Shown here: positions 8,777-18,291 of the stretch, piece by piece
Layout of the letters: each line of letters starts with the position of its first letter
Numbering within the stretch: position 1 is the stretch's first letter
Origin: Corynebacterium urealyticum
GTDB lineage: Bacteria; Actinomycetota; Actinomycetes; Mycobacteriales; Mycobacteriaceae
Assembly (NCBI GenBank): GCA_020741275.1
Contig: DYZK01000022.1
Coordinates: 1 to 48,459, forward strand
Reading direction: 5' to 3'
DNA length: 48,459 nt
Notes under the pieces: model-generated
Told to the model about the DNA's origin: nothing
The model's database searches: none
The model's input: only the letters and a program-made list of their open reading frames with translations
Position numbers and translations under genes: made by a program

Positions 8777-8857
8777 TTTATGCGCCGCCCTACAGGGAAA
8801 CGGAAGCTAGGAAGGCGAAGTGCCGGATGTCGTGGACGAAGCAAAAAGGGAGGTCAC

Positions 8858-9565
8858 GTGCACTACGATGCGTCGCTGCGCGTGCGCGACCTCACCCAGA
8901 ATATCTACGACATCGGCGATGAAATCGCCGAGCACATCGAGCACATCGCCCAGGCCATTGCGGATTGGGACGGCGAGCTGGTCGAGGACTGCGTGCTCGA
9001 ATTTGCCTCCGTCGTCCGCCAGGGCCGCAAGGAGGTCCGACCGGGGCTCGCGGAGCTCAACGGCCTACGCCAGGCCTTTGTCTCCGGAGTGCGCAGCGGA
9101 GAGATGTCCAATACTTTCCACCACCCTGGACGCACCTTGTCCTTTCTGCGCAAGGGCGCACCCACACCGCCGCCTGACAGCGTTGAGGCTGCGACCGGGG
9201 CGACGTCCTCATCGCAGCGCGCTGACGACGGAGCCCGGCCGCAGATGGCGACGACCGCCGGCTGGCGGCTGTGGCTGCGCGAGCGCAACGAGGAACTCAT
9301 CGGCGAGCTGGCGGAGCTCTCCGAGTGGGTCGTCCAGCAGACCGACCTGGCCATTAACGCTCAAGCCGTGCTTTTGCCGCAGGTCTTCAACGAGGCGGAG
9401 AAACGAACCCGGGAGATCGTGACGCACTGGCAGGAGGGTGTGGCCAAGCAGCCAGCCGTGGCACAAGCCATGCGCGGGGAGGCCCCACCGCAGTTCCTCG
9501 CCGAGCGGGCCCGCATCGAGCAGCTCATCTCAAAGCTGACGAAGCGGCGCGGCCGGGTAGTGTAG
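8858..9565 (+). CDS. Conserved actinobacterial protein of unknown function, probably helical
   Basis: A 235-residue soluble protein that I do not recognise. It is rich in Glu, Gln, Arg and Ala with long heptad-like stretches (around residues 15-45 and 140-230), which suggests helical bundles or coiled coil; a polar Thr/Pro/Ser linker lies near residues 110-140. There is no signal peptide or membrane segment. The GTG at 8858 is chosen because GGGAGG lies five bases upstream; a longer in-frame start at 8759 would run through the right arm of the preceding hairpin and encode an unusual basic leader. It ends six bases before hemW and is probably cotranscribed with it. Confidence 0.7.
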   Translation: MHYDASLRVRDLTQNIYDIGDEIAEHIEHIAQAIADWDGELVEDCVLEFASVVRQGRKEVRPGLAELNGLRQAFVSGVRSGEMSNTFHHPGRTLSFLRKGAPTPPPDSVEAATGATSSSQRADDGARPQMATTAGWRLWLRERNEELIGELAELSEWVVQQTDLAINAQAVLLPQVFNEAEKRTREIVTHWQEGVAKQPAVAQAMRGEAPPQFLAERARIEQLISKLTKRRGRVV

Positions 9566-9571
9566 CTGGGC

Positions 9572-10837
9572 ATGACCAGCGGGCTGTATATCCACGTGCC
9601 GTTCTGCGCTTCGCGCTGCGGCTATTGCGACTTCAACACCTATACCCCCGCGGAGCTGGCCGCCGATCCCGCCAGCATGGGGTCCGCGCAGGGGCGCACC
9701 CCGGCCGGCTACCTCGACGCGCTCGAGGTGGAACTTGAACTGGCGGCAGCGGCCTGGGACCGGCGGGGACTCTACGAGGGGGAATCCGACCCCGGGGTGA
9801 GCACCGTCTTCTTCGGCGGCGGCACCCCCTCCATGCTGGGGGCCGAGGGGCTAGTGCGTGCCCTCAACGCAGTGCGCCGCACCGTCGGCCTGGCCCCGGA
9901 CGCGGAGGTCACCACCGAGGCCAACCCGGAGTCCACGAGCCCGGAATTTTTCACCCGTCTCCGCGAGGCAGGCTTCAACCGGATTTCCCTTGGCATGCAG
10001 TCGGCGGCTGGACACGTGCTGAAGGTTCTGGAACGCCAGCACACACCCGGTCGCCCGGAACAGGCGGTGGCGGAAGCCAAGGCCGCAGGCTTTGAGCACG
10101 TGAACCTGGACCTGATCTACGGCACACCCACCGAGCGCGACGAGGATCTGGCCCGCAGCTTGGATGCTGTCATCGAGGCAGACGTGGACCACGTCTCCGC
10201 TTATTCCCTCATCGTCGAGGACGGCACCGCGATGGCCCGTAAGGTCCGGCGCGGGGAGCTGCCGGCACCCGATGAGGACGTCTACGCCGACCGCTACCGC
10301 ATGATTGACGAGCGTCTCGTCGAGGCAGGTTTCCAGTGGTATGAGGTCTCCAACTGGGCTAAGCCGGGCGGGGAGTGCGAACACAACCTCATCTACTGGC
10401 GCGATGGTCAGTGGTGGGGTGCGGGCCCAGGTGCCCACGGCTGCGTGCGGCTGCGTGAGGACGCGGCGGCGCAGTACCTACCGGTCGAGGCTGCGGGGCG
10501 CGCAGGCGCGGAGGATTTCTCCGGCATCGCGCGCCTGGTCAACGCCAAGTACCCTGCCCGCTACTGGGAGGCCCTCATGGAACGCCGCGACCTGCCAGCG
10601 GTGACCTTCGAGCCACTGAGCCAAGCAGATCTGGCCACCGAACACCTGATGCTGGGTCTGCGTCTGCGAGAGGGAGTCGCACTCGCGGGGCTGGCAGGAG
10701 CCGAGGCGGAAATCGAGCGCTACGAGCGCCTGGGCTTGCTCGAGGTCGATGCGCACGCACAGCGTCTGCGGGTCACGGAGCAGGGCCGCTACCTGGTGGA
10801 CGGCATCGTTACCGATCTGCTGCTCGCCATAGAGTGA
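9572..10837 (+). CDS. hemW: Radical SAM haem chaperone HemW (coproporphyrinogen III oxidase-like)
   Basis: A 421-residue radical SAM protein. The 4Fe-4S/SAM motif is CASRCGYCDF near residues 12-21, with FFGGGTPSML, TTEANPES and RISLGMQS further on. The annotation HemW rather than HemN rests on the short N-terminus before the cluster motif (HemN has a longer one with an additional cysteine) and on the hrcA neighbourhood, where HemW is usual in Gram-positive bacteria. HemW binds haem and delivers it to cytochromes. The ATG is preceded by TAGTGT eight bases upstream, so translation may be leaderless or coupled to the gene before it. Confidence 0.9.
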   Translation: MTSGLYIHVPFCASRCGYCDFNTYTPAELAADPASMGSAQGRTPAGYLDALEVELELAAAAWDRRGLYEGESDPGVSTVFFGGGTPSMLGAEGLVRALNAVRRTVGLAPDAEVTTEANPESTSPEFFTRLREAGFNRISLGMQSAAGHVLKVLERQHTPGRPEQAVAEAKAAGFEHVNLDLIYGTPTERDEDLARSLDAVIEADVDHVSAYSLIVEDGTAMARKVRRGELPAPDEDVYADRYRMIDERLVEAGFQWYEVSNWAKPGGECEHNLIYWRDGQWWGAGPGAHGCVRLREDAAAQYLPVEAAGRAGAEDFSGIARLVNAKYPARYWEALMERRDLPAVTFEPLSQADLATEHLMLGLRLREGVALAGLAGAEAEIERYERLGLLEVDAHAQRLRVTEQGRYLVDGIVTDLLLAIE

Positions 10838-10887
10838 TCATGGAGTGAACCCGGCCTTTCGCCTAGGCTGAGGGAGAAGCAGAACAG

Positions 10888-11958
10888 ATGGTGGTGAGCT
10901 TTTCCGTGACTAATCGCGTGCCGAAGAATCGCGCGTCGCTGTCGACCCAGCAACGCCGCAGCGAGGTGCTGCGCGCCATCGTGTCGGACTACATCTCCCT
11001 GCAGGAGCCAGTGGGTTCCAAGATGCTCCTTGACCGGCACCAGCTGGGCGTGTCCTCCGCGACGATCCGCAACGACATGGCCGCCCTCGAGCAGGACGGC
11101 TACATCACCCAGCAGCATGCCAGCTCAGGGCGCATCCCCACCGCGAAGGGCTACCGCCACTTCGTGGACGGCATCCACGCGGTCAAGCCGATGAGCGTGC
11201 CTGAGCGTCGGGCGATCCTGGACTTTCTGGAGCACGGGGTGGACCTGGAGGACGTCCTGCGCCGCAGCGTGCAGCTGCTGGCTCAACTGACCCGCCAGGT
11301 GGCGGTCGTCCAGCTGCCGGATATGCGCATCGGCCGAGTGAAGCACTGCGAGCTCGTGCACCTGACCACCCACCGCCTGCTCGTCGTCCTCATCACAGAC
11401 ACCGGGCGGGTGGACCAGCGCAACGTCGACCTCGCGGAACCGCTTGCCGAGTCCGACCTGCCGCGCGTCCGCGACTTGGTGAACCACAGCGTCGTCGGAT
11501 TGACCCTGGAGGAGGCCTGCGCGAAGATCGCCTCCCTGGCCCAGGAGGCTAGGTCGAAGACGGTGCCCGCGGAGCTGCGGCCGGCCCTGATCGCGGTGGC
11601 AACCGTGCTGATGGAGACCATGGTGGAGCGCCCCAACGACCGGCTCATTCTCGCTGGTACCCCGAATATTGCTCGGGTGGGGGAATTAACCCCGGTGCTC
11701 GAAGCGTTGGAAGAGCAGGTCGTCGTTCTCAAACTCCTCTCCGGGGTTCGCGACATGGACATTCAGGTCAGTATCGGCGAGGAAAACGAGGACGAAGAAC
11801 TGCGCAGCGCCTCGGTGATCTCCACCGGCTATGGCGCGGAAAACGCGGTCATGGGCGGGCTCGGTGTGCTGGGACCGACCCACTTGGACTACCCCGGCAC
11901 GATGTCTAAGGTGACCGCAGTGGCGCACTATGTATCCCGGATTCTGGCCGGGGAGTAG
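10888..11958 (+). CDS. hrcA: Heat-inducible transcription repressor HrcA
   Basis: A 356-residue repressor of class I heat-shock genes. The N-terminal winged helix is clear ([18 protein letters not shown], then [18 protein letters not shown]), followed by [16 protein letters not shown] and a GAF-like core with the C-terminal segment [24 protein letters not shown]. The true start is uncertain: ATG 10888, the adjacent GTGs or GTG 10906 are all possible, since the homologous region begins about 20 residues in. It lies directly upstream of dnaJ2, the usual actinobacterial arrangement. No CIRCE element is visible next to it, so its targets (groE operons) lie elsewhere. Confidence 0.93.
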   Translation: MVVSFSVTNRVPKNRASLSTQQRRSEVLRAIVSDYISLQEPVGSKMLLDRHQLGVSSATIRNDMAALEQDGYITQQHASSGRIPTAKGYRHFVDGIHAVKPMSVPERRAILDFLEHGVDLEDVLRRSVQLLAQLTRQVAVVQLPDMRIGRVKHCELVHLTTHRLLVVLITDTGRVDQRNVDLAEPLAESDLPRVRDLVNHSVVGLTLEEACAKIASLAQEARSKTVPAELRPALIAVATVLMETMVERPNDRLILAGTPNIARVGELTPVLEALEEQVVVLKLLSGVRDMDIQVSIGEENEDEELRSASVISTGYGAENAVMGGLGVLGPTHLDYPGTMSKVTAVAHYVSRILAGE

Positions 11959-11967
11959 ACTGCAAGT

Positions 11968-12008
11968 TTGGTTTCGATAGCGAGCAAAAGGGGATAATAC
12001 TCACCGTG
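11968..12008 (+). promoter_or_regulatory. Leaderless promoter of dnaJ2
   Basis: TTGGTT (11968-11973), a 19-base spacer, GATAAT (11993-11998), seven bases, then GTG at 12006. The promoter lies in the 47-base gap after hrcA. Confidence 0.6.
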
Positions 12009-13148
12009 GCCCGTGACTATTACGGCATTCTGGGCGTGGACCATAACGCCACCGATTCGGAGATCAAGAAGGCTTATCGCAAGGTCGCCCGCAAGTACCA
12101 CCCGGACGTCAACCCGTCCGAGGACGCGGCGGAGAAGTTCCGCGAGGCGACTCTTGCCCAGGAGGTTCTCCTTGACCCGCAGAAGCGCCAGATCGTGGAC
12201 GCCGGAGGCGACCCGGAGGAGCAGGGGTTCGGCCAGCCGGGCGGCGGCGGTGGCTTCGGCACCGGCGGCTTTGGAGATATCTTCGACGCCTTCTTCGGCG
12301 GTGGCGGCGGGGGAGCTGGCCAGCGTGTCCCCCGGGTGCGCCGCGGCAACGATGCGCTGCTGCGCATTTCGCTGAGCCTGGAGGAGATCTACTCCGGCAT
12401 CAAGCACGAGGTCACCGTGGACACCGCAGTGCTGTGTGAGCCCTGCGAGGGGACGGGGTCCCAGTCCAAGTCCGAGCCGGTGGGTTGCCCCACCTGTCAC
12501 GGGCAGGGCCAGGTCATGGAGGTTCAGAACTCCATCCTGGGCCGCGTGCAGGTCGCCCGCCCGTGCCACCGCTGTGGCGGCACCGGCGAGATGATTGAGG
12601 ATCCGTGCGAGAACTGCCAGGGCGATGGCCGGGTACGAGCTCGCCGGGACATCGCGGTGAATATTCCGGCCGGTATTTCCGACGGTATGCGCATCCGCAT
12701 GGCCGGTGAGGGCGAGGTCGGCCCGGGCGGCGGCCCGGCCGGTGACCTCTACATCGAGGTCCAGGCCGAGGATCACCCGATGTTTATCCGCGAGGGCGAT
12801 AACCTGCACGTCACCATTTCCGTCCCGGCAGTGGACGCCGCTCTGGGAACGAAGACCTCCTTGGAGCTGCTGAATGGCAGCAATGAGTCGGTCGAGATCC
12901 CGGCCGGCACCCAGCCAGACGAGCAGATCCGCCTGTCTGGCCAGGGCATGCCGCACCTGCGCCGCGAGGGCCACGGCAACCTGATCGTCCACGTGGACGT
13001 CACCGTGCCGACCAACCTGAGTCACAAGCAGCGGGAACTGCTGGAGCAGCTTCGCGAGCACTCTAAGGAGAACGTGGCCGTGAACACGAAGGGTGGCCAG
13101 CACAGTGGCCTGTTCTCTCGGCTGCGTAAGCACTTCTCCCGCGCCTAA
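12006..13148 (+). CDS. dnaJ: Chaperone DnaJ (DnaJ2)
   Basis: A 380-residue Hsp40 co-chaperone that stimulates the DnaK ATPase. The J domain (about 1-70) carries HPD in YHPDVNP near residues 34-36; a Gly/Phe-rich linker follows (GGGGGFGTGGFGDIFDAFFGG); the zinc domain has four CxxCxGxG repeats (CEPCEGTG, CPTCHGQG, CHRCGGTG, CENCQGDG); the C-terminal substrate domain completes it. This is the hrcA-linked second DnaJ of actinobacteria. The GTG start is fixed by the GATAAT -10 seven bases upstream. Confidence 0.95.
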   Translation: MARDYYGILGVDHNATDSEIKKAYRKVARKYHPDVNPSEDAAEKFREATLAQEVLLDPQKRQIVDAGGDPEEQGFGQPGGGGGFGTGGFGDIFDAFFGGGGGGAGQRVPRVRRGNDALLRISLSLEEIYSGIKHEVTVDTAVLCEPCEGTGSQSKSEPVGCPTCHGQGQVMEVQNSILGRVQVARPCHRCGGTGEMIEDPCENCQGDGRVRARRDIAVNIPAGISDGMRIRMAGEGEVGPGGGPAGDLYIEVQAEDHPMFIREGDNLHVTISVPAVDAALGTKTSLELLNGSNESVEIPAGTQPDEQIRLSGQGMPHLRREGHGNLIVHVDVTVPTNLSHKQRELLEQLREHSKENVAVNTKGGQHSGLFSRLRKHFSRA

Positions 13149-13160
13149 GGCGGCGCAATA

Positions 13161-13216
13161 AGGCCGATAAGGTCGGCCTAGCTAAGCACCCATGCCACGG
13201 CTCGGCCAGCCGAGCC
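13161..13216. other. Two tandem perfect hairpins between dnaJ2 and rsmE
   Basis: First hairpin: AGGCCGA (13161-13167) pairs with TCGGCCT (13173-13179). Second: GGCTCGG (13199-13205) pairs with CCGAGCC (13210-13216) around a CCAG loop. Neither is followed by a T-run. They may slow or end transcription after dnaJ2, or protect the mRNA 3' end. Confidence 0.4.
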
Positions 13217-13242
13217 ACAGCGGAAGAAGCGGAAAGAATCTA

Positions 13243-13998
13243 GTGACAGAATCGGTGTTCATCCAGCCCCTGCCCCAAGGCGTCGCGGTCGGTGATTCCG
13301 TCCAGCTCACCGGGTCGGAGGCCCGCCACAGCCAGGTCAAGCGCATTGCCGACGGGGAAGCGGTCATCGTCAGTGACGGTGTCGACACCGCCGTGCGTGG
13401 CACGTTCTCGGCTGCGGGCGTGCACGTCTCGGAGCTGCTGGAGTTGCCACAGCCCACGCCTCGGGTGACGATCGTCCAAGCGCTGCCGAAGTCCGACCGC
13501 TCCGAGTTGGCGGTGGACCTGATGGTCCAGGCCGGGGCGGATCGCATCATCCCGTGGGCGGCCAGCCGCTGCATCGCTCGCTGGGACAAGAAGGAAGATA
13601 AGGCTCTGGCTCGCTGGGAGAAAACCGCCTTCGCAGCCACCAAGCAGTCCCGCCGGCTCGTCCTTCCCGAGATTACCGGGCTGTTGCGCAATCTCACCGA
13701 CCTGCCAAAGCTGGTGCCGGGGCTAGCGAGCCCCGTGCCCACCGCGCGCCTCGGGATGCTTCACGAGGATGCCCGCGGCAGCTTCCGCTCCTTCGTCGAG
13801 AGCGCGGCCGACGTAGAGGAAATCGTGCTGGTCATCGGGCCAGAGGGCGGCATCGCCCCGGACGAGCTGGCGACCCTCGAGGAGCTCGGCGGCCAAGCGG
13901 TCGTCCTCGGCCCCGAGGTGCTGCGCACGGCCACCGCCAGCGCGGTGGCGCTGGGTGCGATTGGCGCCCTCACGGACCGCTGGGGCGCGGTAGGATAA
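13243..13998 (+). CDS. rsmE: 16S rRNA (uracil-1498-N3)-methyltransferase RsmE
   Basis: A 251-residue SPOUT-fold methyltransferase that methylates U1498 of 16S rRNA. Features are the N-terminal PUA-like segment with LTGSEARHSQVKRI, KSDRSELAVDLMVQAG with the following IIPWAASRC, and the C-terminal SAM knot with VIGPEGGIAPDEL and LGPEVLRTATASAVAL. The GTG at 13243 is preferred over the ATG at 13192: GGAAAG lies seven bases upstream, the length fits the family, and the earlier ATG would translate through the right-hand hairpin. It is followed by phoH after seven bases. Confidence 0.93.
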   Translation: MTESVFIQPLPQGVAVGDSVQLTGSEARHSQVKRIADGEAVIVSDGVDTAVRGTFSAAGVHVSELLELPQPTPRVTIVQALPKSDRSELAVDLMVQAGADRIIPWAASRCIARWDKKEDKALARWEKTAFAATKQSRRLVLPEITGLLRNLTDLPKLVPGLASPVPTARLGMLHEDARGSFRSFVESAADVEEIVLVIGPEGGIAPDELATLEELGGQAVVLGPEVLRTATASAVALGAIGALTDRWGAVG

Positions 13999-14005
13999 AG
14001 CCCAT

Positions 14006-15058
14006 ATGGTTCCTCATAATGTCCGCCCCAACGGAGCCCACGCAGCGCAGTCACCACGCCCGCGAGTCGCCAGCTCCACTCTTGAACTTCCCCCAGAAGC
14101 CGTGCTGGCCATCTCCGGTCCAGCAGATGAAAATCTAAGGATCGTCGAAGACACCGTCGACGCAGACATCTTGACCCGGGGCAACCACCTGGTCTTGCGA
14201 GGCGAGGCCAGCGAGGTGAGCCGTACCCGCAAGATCCTGATGGAGATGGCCGCCATCGCTGATCACGGCCAGGCCGTCACCCCGGACGTCACTCGCCGCA
14301 TCATAGAGATGCTCGACGAGCAGGGCGCGGCGCTGAACTACAAGGCTGCCCCCATCGTCAGCTACCGCGGCAAGGCGGTGCGACCCAAGACCCTCGGCCA
14401 GGAAGAATACGTCGAGGCGATCGACAACTACTCGGTCGTCTTCGGGCTCGGCCCCGCAGGCACGGGCAAGACCTACCTGGCGATGGCCAAGGCAGTGCAA
14501 GCGCTGCAGGCCAAGGAGGTCACCCGGATCATCCTGACCCGCCCAGCCGTGGAGGCGGGGGAGAACCTCGGTTTCCTGCCCGGCACCCTGGGCGACAAGA
14601 TCGACCCCTACCTGCGCCCCCTACACGACGCGCTGCGGGAGATGGTGGATCCCGAGATCATCCCGCGGCTCATGGAATCCGGCGTTATTGAGGTCGCTCC
14701 GCTGGCCTATATGCGCGGCCGCACGCTGAATAACAGCTTCGTCATCCTGGACGAGGCTCAGAACACCACGCCCGCGCAGATGAAGATGTTCCTCACCCGG
14801 CTGGGCTTCGGGTCGAAGATGGTCATCACCGGCGACCTGACCCAGGTGGATCTACCGAAGAAACAGCGCAGCGGACTGGCGGCCAGCCAGGAGATCCTGG
14901 ATGGGGTGGACGGCATCCGTTTCGCCGAGCTGAGCAGCAATGACGTCGTCCGGCACCGCCTGGTGACCCGCATCGTGGACGCCTATGAGCGCTTCGAAGC
15001 CGAAGAGGAGCTCGCCCGCTTGGACCGTGAAGAAGAACAGGAATGGAGAACCCGCTAG
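14006..15058 (+). CDS. phoH: PhoH-family ATPase
   Basis: A 350-residue cytoplasmic P-loop ATPase with an N-terminal single-strand nucleic-acid-binding-like region and the PhoH domain: Walker A GPAGTGKT near residue 150, [16 protein letters not shown], Walker [13 protein letters not shown] and [10 protein letters not shown]. PhoH lies next to ybeY in many bacteria and is thought to act with it in RNA metabolism or ribosome quality control. The stop TAG overlaps the GTG of ybeY, so translation is coupled. A TAGGAT nine bases before the ATG may serve as a -10. Confidence 0.92.
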   Translation: MVPHNVRPNGAHAAQSPRPRVASSTLELPPEAVLAISGPADENLRIVEDTVDADILTRGNHLVLRGEASEVSRTRKILMEMAAIADHGQAVTPDVTRRIIEMLDEQGAALNYKAAPIVSYRGKAVRPKTLGQEEYVEAIDNYSVVFGLGPAGTGKTYLAMAKAVQALQAKEVTRIILTRPAVEAGENLGFLPGTLGDKIDPYLRPLHDALREMVDPEIIPRLMESGVIEVAPLAYMRGRTLNNSFVILDEAQNTTPAQMKMFLTRLGFGSKMVITGDLTQVDLPKKQRSGLAASQEILDGVDGIRFAELSSNDVVRHRLVTRIVDAYERFEAEEELARLDREEEQEWRTR

Positions 15059-15645
15059 TGAGCATCGAGGTTTTTAACGAATCCGGCTGGGGCGAGATCA
15101 ACGAGGAAGAGCTGATCGACGTCGCCCGCTACACGCTGTGGACCATGGACGTCCACTCCAGCGCGGAGCTGTCCATCCACATCGTGGACGAGGAGACCAT
15201 CGCCGACCTGCACCTGCGCTGGCTGAACCTACCGGGTCCGACGGACGTCATGAGCTTCCCGATGGATGAGCTCACCCCGGGCTGGGGCCGCAAGGACGGC
15301 CCGCCGGTCTCCCCGGCAATGTTGGGCGACATCATGCTCTGCCCGAGCTTTGCGAAGGGTCAGGCCGAGCGCGCCGGCCACTCCCTGGCCCACGAGCTGG
15401 ACTTGCTGACTGTGCATGGCGTGCTGCACCTGCTGGGCTTTGACCACGTGACCCCGGAGGAGGAGCAGCAGATGTTCTCCATCCAGAACGAGGTCCTGGC
15501 GAATTGGTACGACTCCCAGGAGGAGCGCGGCGTGAAGTTTGGCCCGAAGCCGAGCGGTGCCGCGGCATTCCCGAGTGCGGCGGACCGGGACGATTCCGGT
15601 TCCGGCAGCTCCTTGAGCTCCGGATCAGAAACCGAGCCGAAGTAA
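15058..15645 (+). CDS. ybeY: Endoribonuclease YbeY (rRNA maturation factor)
   Basis: A 195-residue single-strand endoribonuclease acting in 16S rRNA maturation and ribosome quality control. The zinc motif HxxxHxxxxxH is present as [11 protein letters not shown] near residues 115-125, after the segment AHELDLLTV. The last 40 or so residues form a Ser/Gly/Ala-rich tail that the family usually lacks. GTG 15058, which overlaps the phoH stop (TAGTG), is preferred over ATG 15043 because GGAG lies nine bases upstream of it. The stop is immediately followed by the ATG of the CorC-like gene. Confidence 0.92.
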   Translation: MSIEVFNESGWGEINEEELIDVARYTLWTMDVHSSAELSIHIVDEETIADLHLRWLNLPGPTDVMSFPMDELTPGWGRKDGPPVSPAMLGDIMLCPSFAKGQAERAGHSLAHELDLLTVHGVLHLLGFDHVTPEEEQQMFSIQNEVLANWYDSQEERGVKFGPKPSGAAAFPSAADRDDSGSGSSLSSGSETEPK

Positions 15646-17199
15646 ATGGACACCTGGATATTAGCTGGCACTATCGGCCTGATCCTCGCGCTCGCGGTCA
15701 GCGCGGTGTTCTCCCTGGCTGAGACCGCACTATCCTCGCTCTCTCCGGCGAGGGTCGAAACACTGGTTAAGGATGAGCGTCCGGGGGCTCGCCGCCTGGC
15801 CAAGGTCATGGCGCATCGTGCGGAGCACATCAACCTGCTCGTCCTGCTGCGCACCCTGTGCGAGGTCACGGGCACGGCATTGATGGCGGCGGTGTTCGTC
15901 GAGATTTTTGGCCTTCACGCCTGGTCCTTGATCGCCGCGATTCTGCTGACGGCGTTCATCAACTTTGTCGTCATCGGCGTGCTTTCCCGTACTTTGGGAC
16001 GTCAGAACCCCTACTCCGTTTCCTTGGCCGCAGCCCCACTCCTGCTGGGGGTGAACCGGGTCTTCGGTTTTCTCGCTCGCGGGCTGGTGCGCGCCGGTTC
16101 GGTGCTCTCCCCGGGTCGTGGTTTTAGGGATGGTCCGTTCGCCTCGGAGATCGAGCTGCGGGAGATGGTGGACATCGCCACGGAGCACGGCATCGTGGAG
16201 ACCGACGAGCGGCGGATGATCCAGTCTGTCTTCGATCTGACGAATACGACTGCGCGTGCAGTAATGGTGCCGCGCACGGAGATGGTGTGGATCGAGGACA
16301 GCAAGTCCGCCGGTCAGGCGACGAGCCTGTGCGTGCGCTCCGGGCTTTCCCGTCTCCCGGTGATCGGCGAGGACGTCGACGACATTGTCGGCATCGTCTA
16401 CCTCAAAGACCTGGTTGCGCAGACTTACCACGACCAGGACGCCGGCCGTCACACTCCGGTGACCGAGGTGATGCGCAAGCCGAGCTTTGTCCCCGATTCC
16501 CGGATGCTCACCGACCTGCTCGAGGACATGCAGCGCGACCAGGTGCACCTGACGATGTTGGTCGACGAATATGGCGCGGTCGCGGGCCTGATCTCCATCG
16601 AGGACATTCTGGAGGAGATCGTCGGCGAAATTTCCGACGAGTACGATGCCGACGAGGACCTGCCGATTGAAGAACTGGGCGATGGCCGTTACCGGGTTAG
16701 CTCACGGCTGTCCCTGGGAGAGCTGGAGGAGCTTTTCCGGGAGCAGAGCTACGAGGGCGTTCACCACGGCGAGCAGAAAGACTCCTCCCGTGGCGGATCC
16801 GGCAATGCGGAGACAGACCACGAGGAACGTGGCGGAGAAAGCTCTTGGGAGGACCGCAGCTGGGTTCCGGAGCGGGCTACGGAAATCGAATTCAGCGAGG
16901 AGCAGCACGACCAGGCCGACACCGTGGCTGGGCTGGGTGCCCTCGAGCTGGGCAAGGTGCCGATGCCGGGGGCAGAGATCACGACTGCTGGGCTGCACCT
17001 AGTCTTCGAGGGCGGCCACAATAAGCGGGGGCGCTATATCGTGAAATCCGCGGTCGTCAGCCGGGTGGCCCCGGGGGAGGAACATGCCGATGAGGATAAC
17101 GCCGAGGCGGTGGACCAGACCGGTTCCGGCGGGGCTGCCCCGCGGCGAGATGATTCCGCCCCGCAGCCTGCAGTAGGGCAGAATGGGGAGGGTGACTAG
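15646..17199 (+). CDS. CNNM/CorC-family membrane protein with CBS pair
   Basis: A 517-residue membrane protein of the hemolysin C/CorC group, implicated in magnesium or cobalt efflux. The DUF21 domain (about residues 1-180) has hydrophobic spans and SLAETALSSLSPAR near residue 25. A pair of CBS domains follows (about 200-330; MVPRTEMVWI, VDEYGAVAGLISIEDILEEIVGEI), then a C-terminal CorC/HlyC domain. That last domain is interrupted by a charged low-complexity insert of roughly 50-60 residues (His/Glu/Gly/Ser-rich) between LEELFREQ and DTVAGLGALELGKVP. Another acidic tail ends the protein. It abuts ybeY with no gap and overlaps the region just before era. Confidence 0.88.
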   Translation: MDTWILAGTIGLILALAVSAVFSLAETALSSLSPARVETLVKDERPGARRLAKVMAHRAEHINLLVLLRTLCEVTGTALMAAVFVEIFGLHAWSLIAAILLTAFINFVVIGVLSRTLGRQNPYSVSLAAAPLLLGVNRVFGFLARGLVRAGSVLSPGRGFRDGPFASEIELREMVDIATEHGIVETDERRMIQSVFDLTNTTARAVMVPRTEMVWIEDSKSAGQATSLCVRSGLSRLPVIGEDVDDIVGIVYLKDLVAQTYHDQDAGRHTPVTEVMRKPSFVPDSRMLTDLLEDMQRDQVHLTMLVDEYGAVAGLISIEDILEEIVGEISDEYDADEDLPIEELGDGRYRVSSRLSLGELEELFREQSYEGVHHGEQKDSSRGGSGNAETDHEERGGESSWEDRSWVPERATEIEFSEEQHDQADTVAGLGALELGKVPMPGAEITTAGLHLVFEGGHNKRGRYIVKSAVVSRVAPGEEHADEDNAEAVDQTGSGGAAPRRDDSAPQPAVGQNGEGD

Positions 17200-17203
17200 C
17201 GAG

Positions 17204-18223
17204 ATGAATTTCCCCGATGAGTCGATGCTCCCCGCAGACGCCGCTGCCAGCCCAGCAGCAGGCAACCCCGCGACTGACAGTGCGGGTGCTGGGCTCGGCT
17301 TCGACACGCCCGAGGGCTTCCGCTCCGGCTTCGTGAGCTTCGTGGGCCGGCCGAATACCGGCAAGTCCACGCTGACCAACGCCTTGGTCGGGGAGAAGAT
17401 CGCGATCACGGCGGACCAACCCGAAACCACCCGCCACCCGATCCGCGGGCTCGTGCACCGGCCGAAGGCCCAGATCGTCGTCGTGGACACTCCGGGCCTG
17501 CATCGGCCGCGGACTCTACTGGGCGAGCGGCTCAACGACGTGGTCAAGGAAACCTACGTGGACATGGACCTGATCTGTGTGTGCGTGCCAGCCGACGAGA
17601 AGATCGGCCCCGGCGACCGCTGGATCGTGGAGAACGTCCGTCAGGTCGCGCCCAAGGTGCCGCTGATGGGCATTCTCACCAAGACCGACAAGGTTTCCAA
17701 GGACCGGGTTGGCCAGCAGCTGCTCGGCCTGCACGCCATGCTCACCGAAGCGCTCGATGGCGCCGAGGTGGACGTCGTCCCTCTTTCCGCCCAGGACGGA
17801 TTCCAGCTGGACACCCTGGTGGACGTCATCGCTGAGAAGCTGCCCGAGGGGCCGAAGTTCTACCCGGATGACCACGTCACCGACGACGACACCGAGACCC
17901 GAATCGCGGAGCTGATCCGTGAGGCCGCGTTGAGCGGACTGGAACACGAGCTGCCGCACTCGGTGGCTGTGAAGGTCGACGAGATCCTGCCGTCGCCGAC
18001 CAGGGAGGGCGTGCTGAATGTGCACGCAGTGATCTACGTGGAGCGGGAGGGCCAGAAGGCTATCCTGCGGGGCCGCAACAACCGCCGCCTGTCTCGGATC
18101 GTGCACAACTCTCGCCTGCAGATCATCGAGATGCTGGGGCAGAACATCTACTTGGACGTCCGACTGAAGGTGGCGAAGAACTGGCAGTCTGACCCGAAGG
18201 CATTGGAGCGTATGGGCTTTTAA
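17204..18223 (+). CDS. era: GTPase Era
   Basis: A 339-residue ribosome-assembly GTPase that binds 16S rRNA near its 3' end. GTPase motifs are G1 GRPNTGKST, G3 DTPGL, and G4 TKTD; the C-terminal KH domain includes EREGQKAILRGR. An N-terminal extension of about 40 residues, rich in Ala, Asp and Pro, precedes the usual family start at GFRSGFVSFVG. The start is uncertain: ATG 17204 is given, and GTG 17192 is an alternative that would overlap the previous gene. It sits in the usual actinobacterial block after ybeY and corC and upstream of recO. Confidence 0.92.
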   Translation: MNFPDESMLPADAAASPAAGNPATDSAGAGLGFDTPEGFRSGFVSFVGRPNTGKSTLTNALVGEKIAITADQPETTRHPIRGLVHRPKAQIVVVDTPGLHRPRTLLGERLNDVVKETYVDMDLICVCVPADEKIGPGDRWIVENVRQVAPKVPLMGILTKTDKVSKDRVGQQLLGLHAMLTEALDGAEVDVVPLSAQDGFQLDTLVDVIAEKLPEGPKFYPDDHVTDDDTETRIAELIREAALSGLEHELPHSVAVKVDEILPSPTREGVLNVHAVIYVEREGQKAILRGRNNRRLSRIVHNSRLQIIEMLGQNIYLDVRLKVAKNWQSDPKALERMGF

Positions 18224-18242
18224 ACCCCGCCTGGCCCGGGCA

Positions 18243-18265
18243 CTGGGTGCGTCGCCGCACACCAG
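18243..18265 (+). terminator. Hairpin between era and the DUF4282 pair
   Basis: CTGG-GTGCG pairs with CGCAC-(A)-CCAG around a TCGC loop, giving nine base pairs and one bulge. There is no T-run; it may be an attenuating or processing hairpin. Confidence 0.35.
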
Positions 18266-18291
18266 CCCGAGCGCGCATCCTAGGAGTACAC

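Noticed and set aside
10838..10890. CIRCE element upstream of hrcA
   Set aside because: No TTAGCACTC-N9-GAGTGCTAA or a close variant is present in the gap before hrcA or before dnaJ2.
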